In this document: positions 14,745 through 22,745 of the stretch, piece after piece
Layout of the letters: each line of letters begins with the position of its first letter
Position numbering within the stretch: position 1 is the stretch's first letter
NCBI GenBank assembly: GCA_012744295.1
Contig: JAAYIB010000005.1
Span: forward strand, 1 to 24,400
Reading direction: 5' to 3'
DNA: 24,400 nucleotides
Source of the DNA: Acholeplasmataceae bacterium
Lineage (GTDB): Bacteria > Bacillota > Negativicutes > Acidaminococcales > Acidaminococcaceae
The notes under the pieces: model-generated
What the model saw: the letters and a program-made list of their open reading frames with translations, nothing else
Databases searched by the model: none
Told to the model about the DNA's origin: nothing
Made by a program: the position numbers and the translations under genes

Positions 14745-16121
14745 ATGCTTCCGGAAAAGTATGTTCTAATTTATGGTGCCGGCATCAGCGGCTGTGGGGT
14801 AGCGGAGGTTTTGTCGAAAAAAGGCCGGCGCGTCATGCTCTTCAATGACGAGCAAAAACCTTTGGACCCGCAGCTTTGAGTTCTTCTTGAGGCAAGCGGC
14901 GGAAGGTATGTCTGCGGAGAAAAGCCGGATGCCGCTCTGGCGCAGGCAGATACGGTCGTTGTTTCACCCGGAATTCCCATGCAAAGCGCATTGGTCACTA
15001 AAGCAATCGCTCTCGGCATTGAAGTTATGGGCGAGGTGGAAGTCGCCGCAAGACTTTTTGACTGCAGGATGATAGCCATCACAGGCACAAACGGTAAAAC
15101 GACGACTACCACCTTGGTTGGTGAAATGATGAAATTCCTGCCTTGCAAGACGGCTGTCGGCGGCAACATCGGCCAGGCGCTTTCCAAAGAACTGCAGGGA
15201 CTTGGCAAAAACGACTGGCTCGTGGCCGAGCTCTCAAGCTTTCAGCTGGAGGGCGTTAGAACCTTGAAACCTGCAATCGCGGCCGTCTTGAACATTACGC
15301 CGGACCATTTGGACCGACACGGCAACATGACCGAGTACATAAGGGCAAAGTCAAGAATTTTTGCCAGACAGACAAGTGAAGACTATCTTATTTTAAATTT
15401 TGATGATAAAATTGTTGCAGCTTTTGCGAAAGCGGCGAAAGCGCGAGTCTGTTTTTTAAGCAGAACGCAAGAACTTAAAGAGGGAGCGTTTTTGTCCGAA
15501 GGCAGCTTTGTGATGGTCTGGAACGGGCAAAGACAAGTGATTTGCGCTGCTCGGGAAATGCGGATCTTCGGCTCGCACAATGAGGAAAACGCCTTGGCTG
15601 CGATTGCCTGCGCTTCATTGGCGGGGGTGCCTATGGAAAAAATCAGGGAAGTCCTGACCACTTTCCAAGGGGTCGAGCACCGACTGGAATACGTTACGGA
15701 AATCAACGGAGTACCATATTACAACGATTCGAAGGCGACCAATCCCGATTCTACGATAAAGGCACTGCAGTCATTCACGGGAGGCATCATACTTCTTGCC
15801 GGCGGCCGGGACAAAAATACTGATCTTGGCGAAATGATGGCTCTGGCGAAAACCAAGGTTGACGCACTGATACTGCTCGGCGAAGCAAAGGAAAGGTTCC
15901 GTGCGGCGGCAGCAGAGGCGGGAATCAACGCTATTTATGCAGCGGGCACCTTTGACGAGGCCGTAAGCCTCGCCCTGCGCCTGGCAAAACCATCGCAGGT
16001 GGTTCTGCTTTCTCCTGCCTGCGCCTCTTATGACATGTTTGACAATTTCCCGCACAGAGGGCGATATTTCAAAGAGCTGGTTAACAAATACAAGAACCAA
16101 CCGGCGGGGAGGATTTTTTGA
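14745..16121 (+). pseudogene. murD: UDP-MurNAc-L-alanine:D-glutamate ligase, interrupted by an in-frame TGA
   Basis: MurD adds D-glutamate to UDP-MurNAc-L-Ala. The frame from ATG 14745 to TGA 16119-16121 spans 458 codons, the normal length, but codon 45 is TGA (14877-14879). Before it lies the N-terminal Rossmann part (YVLIYGAGISGCGVAEVLSK); after it, in the same frame, come VVVSPGIP, the ATP loop ITGTNGKTTTTT, LNITPDHLDRHG, YYNDSKATNPDST and LLAGGRDKNTDL. The disruption is therefore a single-base change or error, not a frameshift. The next standard in-frame start is ATG 14979, which would yield 380 residues lacking the UDP-binding half of domain 1, and its ribosome site is poor. TGA ends ppsR and murE here, so it is not a sense codon in this genome. 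MurD is normally essential, so a sequence error, a strain-level mutation or a second copy must be considered. Confidence 0.88.
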
Positions 16122-17236
16122 AAATAATTATTTCCGGCGGCGGTACGGGCGGACACATCTATCCTGCCGTCACTATTGCCAAACATATACAGCGGCAGTG
16201 TCCTGAGGCCGAAATTGTTTTTGTGGGAACGAGGGAAGGTCTCGAACGCGACATTGTCCCGCGCTATGGCTTCCGCCTGGAGTTTGTCGAAGTTTCAGGG
16301 TTCAGCCGCAAACTTGGCCTTGATACGTTCAAGTCCTTGTACAAGCTGTGCAGAGGATTGCTTGACGCTTTTCGTCTGCTTGGCAAAGTGCGGCCCGAGC
16401 TCGTCATAGGCACCGGGGGGTATGTCTGCGGACCGGTCCTGTTTCTGGCGGCCCTGAGGGGCATTCCGACCTGTATTCAGGAGCAGAATGCAATGCCCGG
16501 CATAACTAACAAAATCCTTTCCTATTTTGTCAAGGAAGCTTTTCTTGGCTATGCTGAGGCTGCTGAATATCTTCGCGGACCGGCAGAGAAAGTTCCTACC
16601 GGCAACCCCGTTCGCGACGAGATAACCGAAGCGGAGCGTGGGAACGCTTTGCAAGAGTTCGGCCTTGACTCGCGTAAAAAAACAATTCTTGTATCCGGCG
16701 GCAGCAGGGGTGCCAAAACAATCAACGAAGCAATGGTTTTTGTCGATAAAAAGCTGGCAGGGAGAGAAGACGTGCAGGTTATACACGTGACCGGAGAAAA
16801 CGGTTACGAAGAAGTAAGAATAAAACTGGAAGAAACGCTGCTGGCCGTAAACAACATCAAGCTTTTTCCCTATCTGCATGAAATGCCCCTGGCCATAGCG
16901 GCTGCCGACCTTGCCGTTTTCCGTGCGGGCGCGATTGGTTTGGCTGAACTGGCGGCGAGAGGCATTCCAGCGATCCTTGTGCCTTATCCCTATGCAACAG
17001 CAAATCACCAGGAACACAATGCCAGAGCAGTGGAGGCCGCGGGTGCGGCTCATGTGATACTCGACAGCGAGCTCACCGGCGAAAAACTTTTTGAAAAACT
17101 GGACGGCCTGCTGCAGGACGAACAGAAATTAAAAAAAATGCAGCAAGCAGCAAAGTCTTTAGGAAGGCCGGAAGCAGCCAAGGTTATTGCGCAAAAGGCG
17201 CTTGCCCTGATGAAAGACAGGCATGAGGAGGATTAA
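16118..17236 (+). CDS. murG: UDP-GlcNAc:undecaprenyl-PP-MurNAc-pentapeptide GlcNAc transferase
   Basis: MurG converts lipid I to lipid II at the inner face of the membrane. The 372-residue GT-B glycosyltransferase opens with the glycine loop ISGGGTGGHIYPAVTIA (5-21). It also has GTGGYVCGPV, CIQEQNAMPG, the second-domain loop VSGGSRGAKTIN and the UDP-GlcNAc site LAARGIPAILVPYPYATANH. It starts at TTG 16118, which overlaps the murD stop as TTGA, with GGAGG six bases upstream; the overlap indicates coupling to murD. ftsW/spoVE, which usually lies between murD and murG, is absent. Confidence 0.96.
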   Translation: MKIIISGGGTGGHIYPAVTIAKHIQRQCPEAEIVFVGTREGLERDIVPRYGFRLEFVEVSGFSRKLGLDTFKSLYKLCRGLLDAFRLLGKVRPELVIGTGGYVCGPVLFLAALRGIPTCIQEQNAMPGITNKILSYFVKEAFLGYAEAAEYLRGPAEKVPTGNPVRDEITEAERGNALQEFGLDSRKKTILVSGGSRGAKTINEAMVFVDKKLAGREDVQVIHVTGENGYEEVRIKLEETLLAVNNIKLFPYLHEMPLAIAAADLAVFRAGAIGLAELAARGIPAILVPYPYATANHQEHNARAVEAAGAAHVILDSELTGEKLFEKLDGLLQDEQKLKKMQQAAKSLGRPEAAKVIAQKALALMKDRHEED

Positions 17237-17238
17237 CA

Positions 17239-18627
17239 TTGTTAGAAGGAATTAAACGCATACATTTTATCGGCATCGGCGGGGTAGGTATGAGCGCCAT
17301 AGCCTATGTCTTGTTAAAGCGGGGTTTTATTGTTTCCGGTTCCGATGCCGCAAGCGGTCAGATTGCGGCAATGCTTTCCAAGGAAGGTGCCATGGTTTAC
17401 ATCGGGCATGCTTCATGCCAGGTCGAGGGAGCAGACGCAGTTGTTGTTTCGACCGCAATAAATGCAGACAACCCCGAGCTTGAAGAAGCTCAAAAAAGAA
17501 AAATACCCGTCCTGCATCGTTCAGACGTGCTTGCGGCTCTCATCAACGCGGAAAAGGGCGTGGCGGTGGCAGGAGCGCATGGCAAGACTACGACAAGTTC
17601 AATGCTGGCCTGCATCTGCTCGGAAAGCGGCATCAAGCCGACGGCCATCATAGGCGGCATAGTAGCCAGCCTGGGCGGCAACGCGGTGAACGGCAGCGGA
17701 CAGGTGCTTGTGGCAGAAGCAGACGAAAGTGATGGCTCGTTCTTAAAGTTTCATCCTCATATTGCTGTTGTGACAAACATAGAGAACGATCATCTTGACC
17801 ATTACGGTAACGAAGAAAATATCTACAAGGCCTTTGCTGAATTTCTCGACAATGTTGTTGAAGGCGGTAAGGCTGTCTTGTGTTTCGATAATGCAAAAGT
17901 CAGAAGGCTTGCCGGAGAGACAAGGACAACCGTCCTATCCTATGCGATTGACTGCGGGGAAGCCGAGTGTCTGGCGAAAAACATAACTTACGGCCCCCAG
18001 GGAACCAGCTATGACTTTTTCCGCAGGGACGAACGGCTCGCTCGTGTGGAACTGATTGTCCCCGGCAGGCACAACGTTCTCAATTCCCTCGGTGCGCTTG
18101 TGGCAGCGCTTGAACTTGGCATCGGCCTCGATAAGGCGATTGCAACCCTCAAACGCTTTACGGGAGCAAAAAGACGCTTTGAAACAAAGGGCAAAATTGC
18201 GGGAATCTGGGTTGTTGATGATTACGCTCATCATCCCACGGAGATCAAGGCTACGCTGTCTGCGGCCAAACAGACAAAGCCCGGAAGACTTATCTGCGTG
18301 TTTCAGCCTCATCGTTATACGCGAACGCAGCTGCTGCTAGAAGAATTTACAGGTGCCTTTGAAGAGTGTGACGAGCTTATTCTGACGGAAATTTACGCGG
18401 CAGGCGAAAAACCTATTCAGGGGGTCTGCGGCAGCGGCCTGTGCGAGGAAGTAATCAGGAAAACAGCCAAGAAGGCATGTTTTATTCCGAAACTCGAAGA
18501 CATCGGCGAGTATCTGCTGAAGAACGTGAAAGACGGCGATCTTGTGATAACCGTTGGCGCGGGCAATATCTACACGGTGGGAGAACAACTTGTAAACCAA
18601 CTGGAAAGAGGAACAGCGAATGAATAA
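17239..18627 (+). CDS. murC: UDP-MurNAc:L-alanine ligase
   Basis: MurC adds the first amino acid, L-Ala, to UDP-MurNAc. The 462-residue product begins with the Rossmann loop IHFIGIGGVGMSAIA (8-22). It has the ATP loop AGAHGKTTTSSML (111-123), EADESDGSFL, TNIENDHLDHYG, DDYAHHPTEIKAT and FQPHRYTRT, all typical of MurC rather than of other Mur ligases. TTG 17239 follows GAGGAGGAT and lies two bases after the murG stop. murB, which commonly follows murC in Firmicutes and makes the MurC substrate, is not present; ddl overlaps the end of murC by eight bases instead. Confidence 0.96.
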   Translation: MLEGIKRIHFIGIGGVGMSAIAYVLLKRGFIVSGSDAASGQIAAMLSKEGAMVYIGHASCQVEGADAVVVSTAINADNPELEEAQKRKIPVLHRSDVLAALINAEKGVAVAGAHGKTTTSSMLACICSESGIKPTAIIGGIVASLGGNAVNGSGQVLVAEADESDGSFLKFHPHIAVVTNIENDHLDHYGNEENIYKAFAEFLDNVVEGGKAVLCFDNAKVRRLAGETRTTVLSYAIDCGEAECLAKNITYGPQGTSYDFFRRDERLARVELIVPGRHNVLNSLGALVAALELGIGLDKAIATLKRFTGAKRRFETKGKIAGIWVVDDYAHHPTEIKATLSAAKQTKPGRLICVFQPHRYTRTQLLLEEFTGAFEECDELILTEIYAAGEKPIQGVCGSGLCEEVIRKTAKKACFIPKLEDIGEYLLKNVKDGDLVITVGAGNIYTVGEQLVNQLERGTANE

Positions 18628-19552
18628 GAACATCAAGGTTGCAGTGGTCATGGGCGGACCTTCCGCGGAACGCGAGGTTTCCCTTTCAACGGGCACCGCC
18701 ATCGCTCAGGCCCTGAGGTCAAAAGGCTATGATGTTGCAGTCATCGACCTTGAACCTGCAAAAATCATCGAACAATTAAATTCGTGTCATGCCGACGCGG
18801 TATTTAACGCAGTTCACGGCCTATACGGAGAGGACGGCTGTCTTCAGGGGATTCTTGAGATGCTGGGAGTTCCTTATACCGGTTCGGGCGTTCTTGCGAG
18901 CGCCGTTGCCATGGACAAGGTTGCCAGCAAGAGAATTTTTCAGGCGAGCGCGATACCTACGCCGCGCTGCCTTATTTTGTGCGAGGACGATGAAACCGAT
19001 CCGATTGCGGAAATTTTAGATAAATTTTCTTTGCCTGTAGTCGTAAAACCGGCGGCACAGGGCTCCAGCATCGGTGTAGTTATCGTAAAACAAAGGGAAG
19101 AACTTGAGCCGGCGCTGGAAACAGCATTTAAGTACGGCCACGAGGTTCTGGTTGAAGAATTCATACCGGGCAAGGAAATAACGGTTGCGGTTATGATGCT
19201 TGACGGACACGCCGAGGCGCTTCCGGTAATCAACATTGTTCCTCATTCCGGAACTTATGACTTCAAGTCAAAGTATACAAAGGGAGAGACGGAGTATCTT
19301 GTTCCCGCACCGATTGGTGAGGAAGCGACAAGAAAGGCGCAGGAAGCTGCGCTTCAGGCCTATAAGGTCATCGGCTGCAGAGGGGTTGCCCGTGCGGATC
19401 TGATCCTTGACGAAAAAGGCGACATATTTCTTTTGGAAATTAATACCGTGCCGGGCATGACGGAAACCAGCCTTGTACCAAAGGCGGCAGCCTCTAAGGG
19501 TCTATCCTTTCCGGAGCTGTGTGAAAAGATCCTGCTTTCTGCGATAAAGTAA
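18620..19552 (+). CDS. ddl: D-alanine:D-alanine ligase
   Basis: Ddl joins two D-alanines with ATP; the dipeptide is the MurF substrate. The 310-residue protein has the N-terminal MGGPSAEREVSLSTG (11-25), NAVHGLYGEDGCLQG, PYTGSGVLASA, the ATP-grasp VVKPAAQGSSIGV, EEFIPGKEITVAV and EINTVPGMTETSLVPKAA near the end. The omega loop holds DFKSKYTKGETEY with the lysine-tyrosine pair of true D-Ala-D-Ala enzymes, so no D-lactate or D-serine type vancomycin resistance is suggested. The ATG overlaps the murC end, giving coupled translation. murC-ddl-ftsQ is the order known from Proteobacteria. Confidence 0.95.
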   Translation: MNKNIKVAVVMGGPSAEREVSLSTGTAIAQALRSKGYDVAVIDLEPAKIIEQLNSCHADAVFNAVHGLYGEDGCLQGILEMLGVPYTGSGVLASAVAMDKVASKRIFQASAIPTPRCLILCEDDETDPIAEILDKFSLPVVVKPAAQGSSIGVVIVKQREELEPALETAFKYGHEVLVEEFIPGKEITVAVMMLDGHAEALPVINIVPHSGTYDFKSKYTKGETEYLVPAPIGEEATRKAQEAALQAYKVIGCRGVARADLILDEKGDIFLLEINTVPGMTETSLVPKAAASKGLSFPELCEKILLSAIK

Positions 19553-19570
19553 TTCTCGGAGGTGGTTTTG

Positions 19571-20332
19571 GTGTTGACGACGAAGGAGCGGCTTTGTCAG
19601 GAAAGACGAAAACGCCGGCTTCGCTTATTAAAAATCACGCTCTGCTTCGGATTTTTCCTTCTGCTTGCTGCAGGCTGCTACAAGCTTGTTCACCAACCCT
19701 GGTTTTCTTTTGGAAAAATAGAGGTTACGGGCACAAGCAACATCAAGCGTGAGGAAGTGATGAAGGCAATGGCCATAGAGGGACCGGTCAATTTGTTTCT
19801 GCTCGACCGGCGCAGGCTCGAAAAGTCATTGGAGCAGGATTTCCGTGTACAAAAGGCAGACATTTCTTACACCTGGCCGAATGTTTTGCTGGTAGAAATC
19901 AAGGAACGCAGGCCGGCTTTTTATATCAAGTGTGCCTATGGCGGGTTTGCCCAGCTTGATTTTGACGGTTATGTCATCAGCGTTGCCAAGGGTATAAGGG
20001 ATTCAGCCGTGCTTTACGTTTCAGGAATTGACGTCGGCAACTCATATCTCGGTGACAGGGTTCAAAATGCTGATGCCTTAAAAATACTGGCCTTTCTCGG
20101 CCGTCTTGACAGATCTTTGCTTTCCATGATTTCCGAAATCTCAGTCGATTCAAATCAGCGTGCCAAGGTGATAATGCTGTCCGGCGTGCATATCCTTCTC
20201 GGCGAAATTGGGGGGATAGAAGCGAAGGCAGACAACTTTATCACTATCTGCAATGAAATAAAAAACAAGAACATTGAGGGTTATTACATTGACTTGACAT
20301 TCGCAAAGCCATATATTAAAGTTAAGCGATAA
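19571..20332 (+). CDS. ftsQ: FtsQ/DivIB cell division protein (POTRA domain)
   Basis: FtsQ/DivIB is a bitopic membrane protein that joins FtsL and FtsB/DivIC in the divisome. The 253-residue product has a basic cytoplasmic tail (RRKRRLRLLK), one membrane segment (ITLCFGFFLLLAAGCYKLV, about 20-40), a POTRA domain starting FSFGKIEVTGTSNIKREEVM (about 46-115) and a beta domain with RPAFYIKCAYGGFAQLDFDG. Several starts are possible: GTG 19562, TTG 19568, GTG 19571 and TTG 19574. GGAGGTGG (19558-19565) best suits GTG 19571 (5 bases) or TTG 19574 (8 bases). It lies shortly after ddl and is probably in the same transcript. Confidence 0.9.
   Translation: MLTTKERLCQERRKRRLRLLKITLCFGFFLLLAAGCYKLVHQPWFSFGKIEVTGTSNIKREEVMKAMAIEGPVNLFLLDRRRLEKSLEQDFRVQKADISYTWPNVLLVEIKERRPAFYIKCAYGGFAQLDFDGYVISVAKGIRDSAVLYVSGIDVGNSYLGDRVQNADALKILAFLGRLDRSLLSMISEISVDSNQRAKVIMLSGVHILLGEIGGIEAKADNFITICNEIKNKNIEGYYIDLTFAKPYIKVKR
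20294..20322 (+). promoter_or_regulatory. Candidate internal promoter for the DUF881-sbp genes
   Basis: A perfect -35 TTGACA (20294-20299), 17-base spacer and the -10 TAAAGT (20317-20322, four of six matches) lie inside the last codons of ftsQ. Transcription would start near 20329, just before the 20339 palindrome. Confidence 0.45.
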
Positions 20333-20338
20333 GCAGTT

Positions 20339-20354
20339 AAATATGTACATATTT
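20339..20354. repeat. Perfect 16-bp palindrome between ftsQ and the DUF881 gene
   Basis: AAATATGTACATATTT reads the same on both strands. It occupies much of the 44-base gap and lies 22 bases before the next start codon and about 10 bases after the predicted start of transcription. This is an operator-like position for a dimeric repressor. No T-run or GC-rich core makes it a terminator. Confidence 0.6.
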
Positions 20355-20376
20355 TTATGAGGCGGGACGGAGAAAA

Positions 20377-21066
20377 ATGTTCTACGATAAGCATGCAAAA
20401 ATCTTAATAACGATAGTTTGCGCCATACTGGGCGTCATGCTTGCGACTCAGTTTCGCACCAACGAAAGCATAAAGGCAAACATTCCCTATCAAAGGGCTG
20501 AGGAGTTAGGGGAAAGGCTCAAGGTTGTCGAAAAGGAAAGAAACAATCTTCTGCTCGACCTGCAGAGGCTTCAGGAAAAAACCAGCGACGAAGTTATCGC
20601 GCGCGAGATAAACCTGCTGAAGGCACATGCGGGATTTACTGCGCTGCACGGACCTGGAGTAGTTGTTACGGTTGATGACAGCAAGAAGGCAGCCAAGCCC
20701 GGAGACAACCCGAACCTGTACCTGATACATGACGATGATTTGCTGCGCATTATTAACGAACTGCGCGCTGCCGGAGCAGAAGGCATTGCCATAAATGACG
20801 AGCGTTTGCTTGCCGTATCTGAAATTAGATGCGCGGGACCCACCTTGTCCGTCAACAACAATCGCTTTGCACCGCCTTACGTGATTCGTGCGATCGGCGA
20901 TGCCAAGAGCATGGAGAACTCTCTGAAAATGAGGGGCGGGGTTATGGAAACGCTCAAGTTCTGGGGCATACAAATCAGCGTGACCAGCGAAGAAAAGGTT
21001 GTTTTGCCGCCATATCGGGGTACGCAGAGTTTTGAGTACGCGAAAGTGGGAGAGGGTGCCAAATAA
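20377..21066 (+). CDS. DUF881 family membrane protein (YlxW/YlxX-like)
   Basis: The 229-residue product has one N-terminal membrane segment (ILITIVCAILGVMLATQF, about 9-26), a coiled-coil stretch (about 40-75, EELGERLKVVEKERNNLLLD) and an extracytoplasmic DUF881 domain. The domain contains HGPGVVVTVDDSKK, LIHDDDLLRIINELRAAGAE, AINDERLLAVSEIRCAGPT and PPYVIRAIGDAKSMENSL. Homologues sit between ftsQ/divIB and sbp in most Firmicutes; Bacillus has two adjacent copies and here there is only one. No biochemical role is established, though the place in the cluster points to division or envelope work. CGGAG precedes the ATG by 6 bases, and the stop overlaps the sbp start. Confidence 0.88.
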   Translation: MFYDKHAKILITIVCAILGVMLATQFRTNESIKANIPYQRAEELGERLKVVEKERNNLLLDLQRLQEKTSDEVIAREINLLKAHAGFTALHGPGVVVTVDDSKKAAKPGDNPNLYLIHDDDLLRIINELRAAGAEGIAINDERLLAVSEIRCAGPTLSVNNNRFAPPYVIRAIGDAKSMENSLKMRGGVMETLKFWGIQISVTSEEKVVLPPYRGTQSFEYAKVGEGAK

Positions 21067-21395
21067 TGCTTTATCCGCTTTTTGGCCTATTGATAGGCCT
21101 TTATGTAGGCTTAAACATGCCGCTGAGTCTGCCGCAGGAGTATATTAAATTTTTGTCAATAGCGCTGATGGCGGCGATAGACGCGGTTTTGGGCGGAGTG
21201 CGTTCTGCCAGGGAAGGAAATTACGACAACCAGATCTTTGTGTCAGGATTTTTTGTAAATGCCATTGTTGCGATGATTCTTTGTTACTTCGGCGAGCGCC
21301 TTGGCATTGATCTTTACTTTGTTGGGATTCTCGCTTTTGGCTTAAGAATATTTCAGAACATTGCTATCATTCGCCGCCTGTATCTGGGAAAATAA
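21066..21395 (+). CDS. sbp: Small basic protein, DUF1290 family membrane protein
   Basis: The 109-residue protein is almost wholly membrane-embedded, with about three hydrophobic helices (LYPLFGLLIGLYVGL, IKFLSIALMAAIDAVLGG and FFVNAIVAMILCYFGE) and a fourth weaker one near the end. It shows the family core AAIDAVLGGVRSAREGNYD and GILAFGLRIFQNIAIIRR. Sbp homologues stand next to ftsZ or ftsA in many Firmicutes; their function is unknown. The ATG overlaps the DUF881 stop as TAATG, so the two are translationally coupled. ftsA, expected between sbp and ftsZ, is missing. Confidence 0.9.
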   Translation: MLYPLFGLLIGLYVGLNMPLSLPQEYIKFLSIALMAAIDAVLGGVRSAREGNYDNQIFVSGFFVNAIVAMILCYFGERLGIDLYFVGILAFGLRIFQNIAIIRRLYLGK

Positions 21396-21457
21396 TTTTA
21401 GCTTTGGAAGGTATAAGCGATTTTGTGTTGAAGTAATAACTGTTAATGTTTATTTAA

Positions 21458-21463
21458 TATAAT
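21458..21463 (+). promoter_or_regulatory. Candidate -10 element for ftsZ
   Basis: A perfect TATAAT in the AT-rich 112-base gap between sbp and ftsZ, 45 bases before the ftsZ ATG. No good -35 is seen at 16-18 bases. The gap and the strong ribosome site (AAGGAGG, 21493-21499) suggest that ftsZ is also expressed separately. Confidence 0.5.
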
Positions 21464-21507
21464 CGGAATAGAATAGATTAATTTTTATTTTTAAGGAGGA
21501 ACTGTTA

Positions 21508-22596
21508 ATGTTCGAGCTGGAGAATACTGTTGAAACGCTGGCGAATATCAAGGTAATCGGTGTAGGCGGAGGCGGCAACAACGCGGTTAACAGAATGATT
21601 TCCGCAGGACTTAAGGGTGTTGAGTTCATTGCGGTCAACTGCGACGCGCAGGCGCTTTTGCTTTCCAAAGCTACAAACCGCATTCAAATAGGTGAAGAAC
21701 TGACCAAGGGACTTGGCGCCGGTGCCAACCCGGAGATTGGCCAGAAAGCTGCCGAAGAGTCCAGGGAGCAGATCCTGGCGGCTCTGCAGGGTGCCGACAT
21801 GGTTTTTGTGACTGCCGGAATGGGCGGAGGCACAGGGACCGGAGCGGCCCACATTGTTGCGGAATGCGCACGCGAGGCAGGTGCCTTGACAGTTGGCGTC
21901 GTGACAAAGCCCTTTACTTTTGAAGGCAAGCGCAGATACAATCAGGCAGAACAAGGAATAATCAATCTCCAGCAGAAAGTTGACGCCCTGATTACGATTC
22001 CCAATGACAGGCTGCTCCAGGTCATAGACCGCCGAACCTCCATGCTTGACGCCTTCAGGATTGCCGACGACGTTTTACGTCAAGGCGTTCAGGGTATTTC
22101 AGACCTGATCAGTGTTCCGGGCTTGATAAATGCCGATTTCAACGATGTCAAAACCATTATGTCCAATGCCGGCTCTGCCCTGATGGGAATGGGTCTGGCC
22201 AAGGGAGAAGGCGGTGCGAATGCCGCAGCTGAAGCCGCAATAAAAAGTCCCCTCCTGGAAACGACAATCGAAGGCGCCCGAGGCGTGTTGTTGAATATTA
22301 CGGGCGGCAAGGACCTTACGTTGCTTGATGTAAACGAGGCTTGCAGCACAATTGCCAATGCTGTCGATCCCGACGCGATGATTATTTTCGGAGCGGCAAT
22401 AGACGAGTCTTTGAGCGATGAAATCAGAGTCACGGTAATTGCGACAGGCTTTGGCGGTAAAAACCCAACCCTGCCGAAGGACGCGGGCAGGAAACCTTAC
22501 GCGGGAGCATACAATGGCGGCCGGGAAGCCGGCTCAACGCTTGGCACCTTCACACCGCCTTCAACAGAAATTCCGCCATGGATTCGCGGAAGATAA
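21508..22596 (+). CDS. ftsZ: Cell division GTPase FtsZ
   Basis: FtsZ is the tubulin-like GTPase that polymerises into the Z ring at mid-cell. The 362-residue protein has the N-terminal [11 protein letters not shown] (20-30), the tubulin signature GMGGGTGTG (104-112), TIPNDRLL, and the T7 loop NADFND (208-213) with N208, D210 and D213. A short variable linker of about 35 residues rich in Gly and Pro follows, then a conserved tail [10 protein letters not shown] that should bind SepF, FtsA or other partners. All catalytic residues are in place. It lies after sbp with no ftsA in between, and ends at its own terminator. Confidence 0.98.
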   Translation: MFELENTVETLANIKVIGVGGGGNNAVNRMISAGLKGVEFIAVNCDAQALLLSKATNRIQIGEELTKGLGAGANPEIGQKAAEESREQILAALQGADMVFVTAGMGGGTGTGAAHIVAECAREAGALTVGVVTKPFTFEGKRRYNQAEQGIINLQQKVDALITIPNDRLLQVIDRRTSMLDAFRIADDVLRQGVQGISDLISVPGLINADFNDVKTIMSNAGSALMGMGLAKGEGGANAAAEAAIKSPLLETTIEGARGVLLNITGGKDLTLLDVNEACSTIANAVDPDAMIIFGAAIDESLSDEIRVTVIATGFGGKNPTLPKDAGRKPYAGAYNGGREAGSTLGTFTPPSTEIPPWIRGR

Positions 22597-22611
22597 CAAA
22601 AAACATTTTAA

Positions 22612-22641
22612 AAAGCTGCAGCCGGTAAAGGCTGCAGCTTT
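22612..22641 (+). terminator. Intrinsic terminator after ftsZ
   Basis: AAAGCTGCAGCC (22612-22623) pairs perfectly with GGCTGCAGCTTT (22630-22641) around a 6-base loop. The following U-tract is short, so termination may be partial. It closes the dcw cluster. Confidence 0.8.
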
Positions 22642-22655
22642 ACTATATATGGAGC
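22640..22655. promoter_or_regulatory. NrdR box 1 (distal)
   Basis: ttaCtAtATaTgGagc fits the core of the NrdR consensus acaCwAtATaTwGtgt, but with weaker flanks. Its centre is 41 bp, about four helical turns, upstream of box 2, putting the two on the same face. It overlaps the end of the ftsZ terminator. Confidence 0.6.
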
Positions 22656-22677
22656 TTTTTTAAATACAATTTGATTA

Positions 22678-22706
22678 TAGACGCTATATATAGACTGTGC
22701 TATAAT
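22678..22706 (+). promoter_or_regulatory. Promoter of nrdR-nrdD
   Basis: -35 TAGACG (22678-22683), 17-base spacer and perfect -10 TATAAT (22701-22706), preceded by TGC so also an extended -10. NrdR box 2 fills the spacer. Confidence 0.75.
22681..22696. promoter_or_regulatory. NrdR box 2 (proximal), between -35 and -10
   Basis: acgCtAtATaTaGact contains the full palindromic core CTATATATAG (22684-22693). NrdR bound here would block RNA polymerase, giving autoregulation of nrdR and dNTP-dependent control of nrdD. Confidence 0.8.
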
Positions 22707-22745
22707 GAAGCCGTTGAATACAATAGCCGAAATGGGGTTTGAAGC

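Noticed and set aside
14877..14920. Selenocysteine insertion at the murD UGA
   Set aside because: MurD is not known to be a selenoprotein, the residue is not catalytic, and only a 4-bp stem follows instead of a bacterial SECIS-type hairpin.
16295..17053. A 252-codon open frame on the minus strand across murG
   Set aside because: It mirrors murG, lacks known motifs and an upstream ribosome site.
20339..20354. Palindrome as a terminator of ftsQ
   Set aside because: It is AT-rich with no loop of fitting size and the T-run after it is short; an operator or chance palindrome is more likely.
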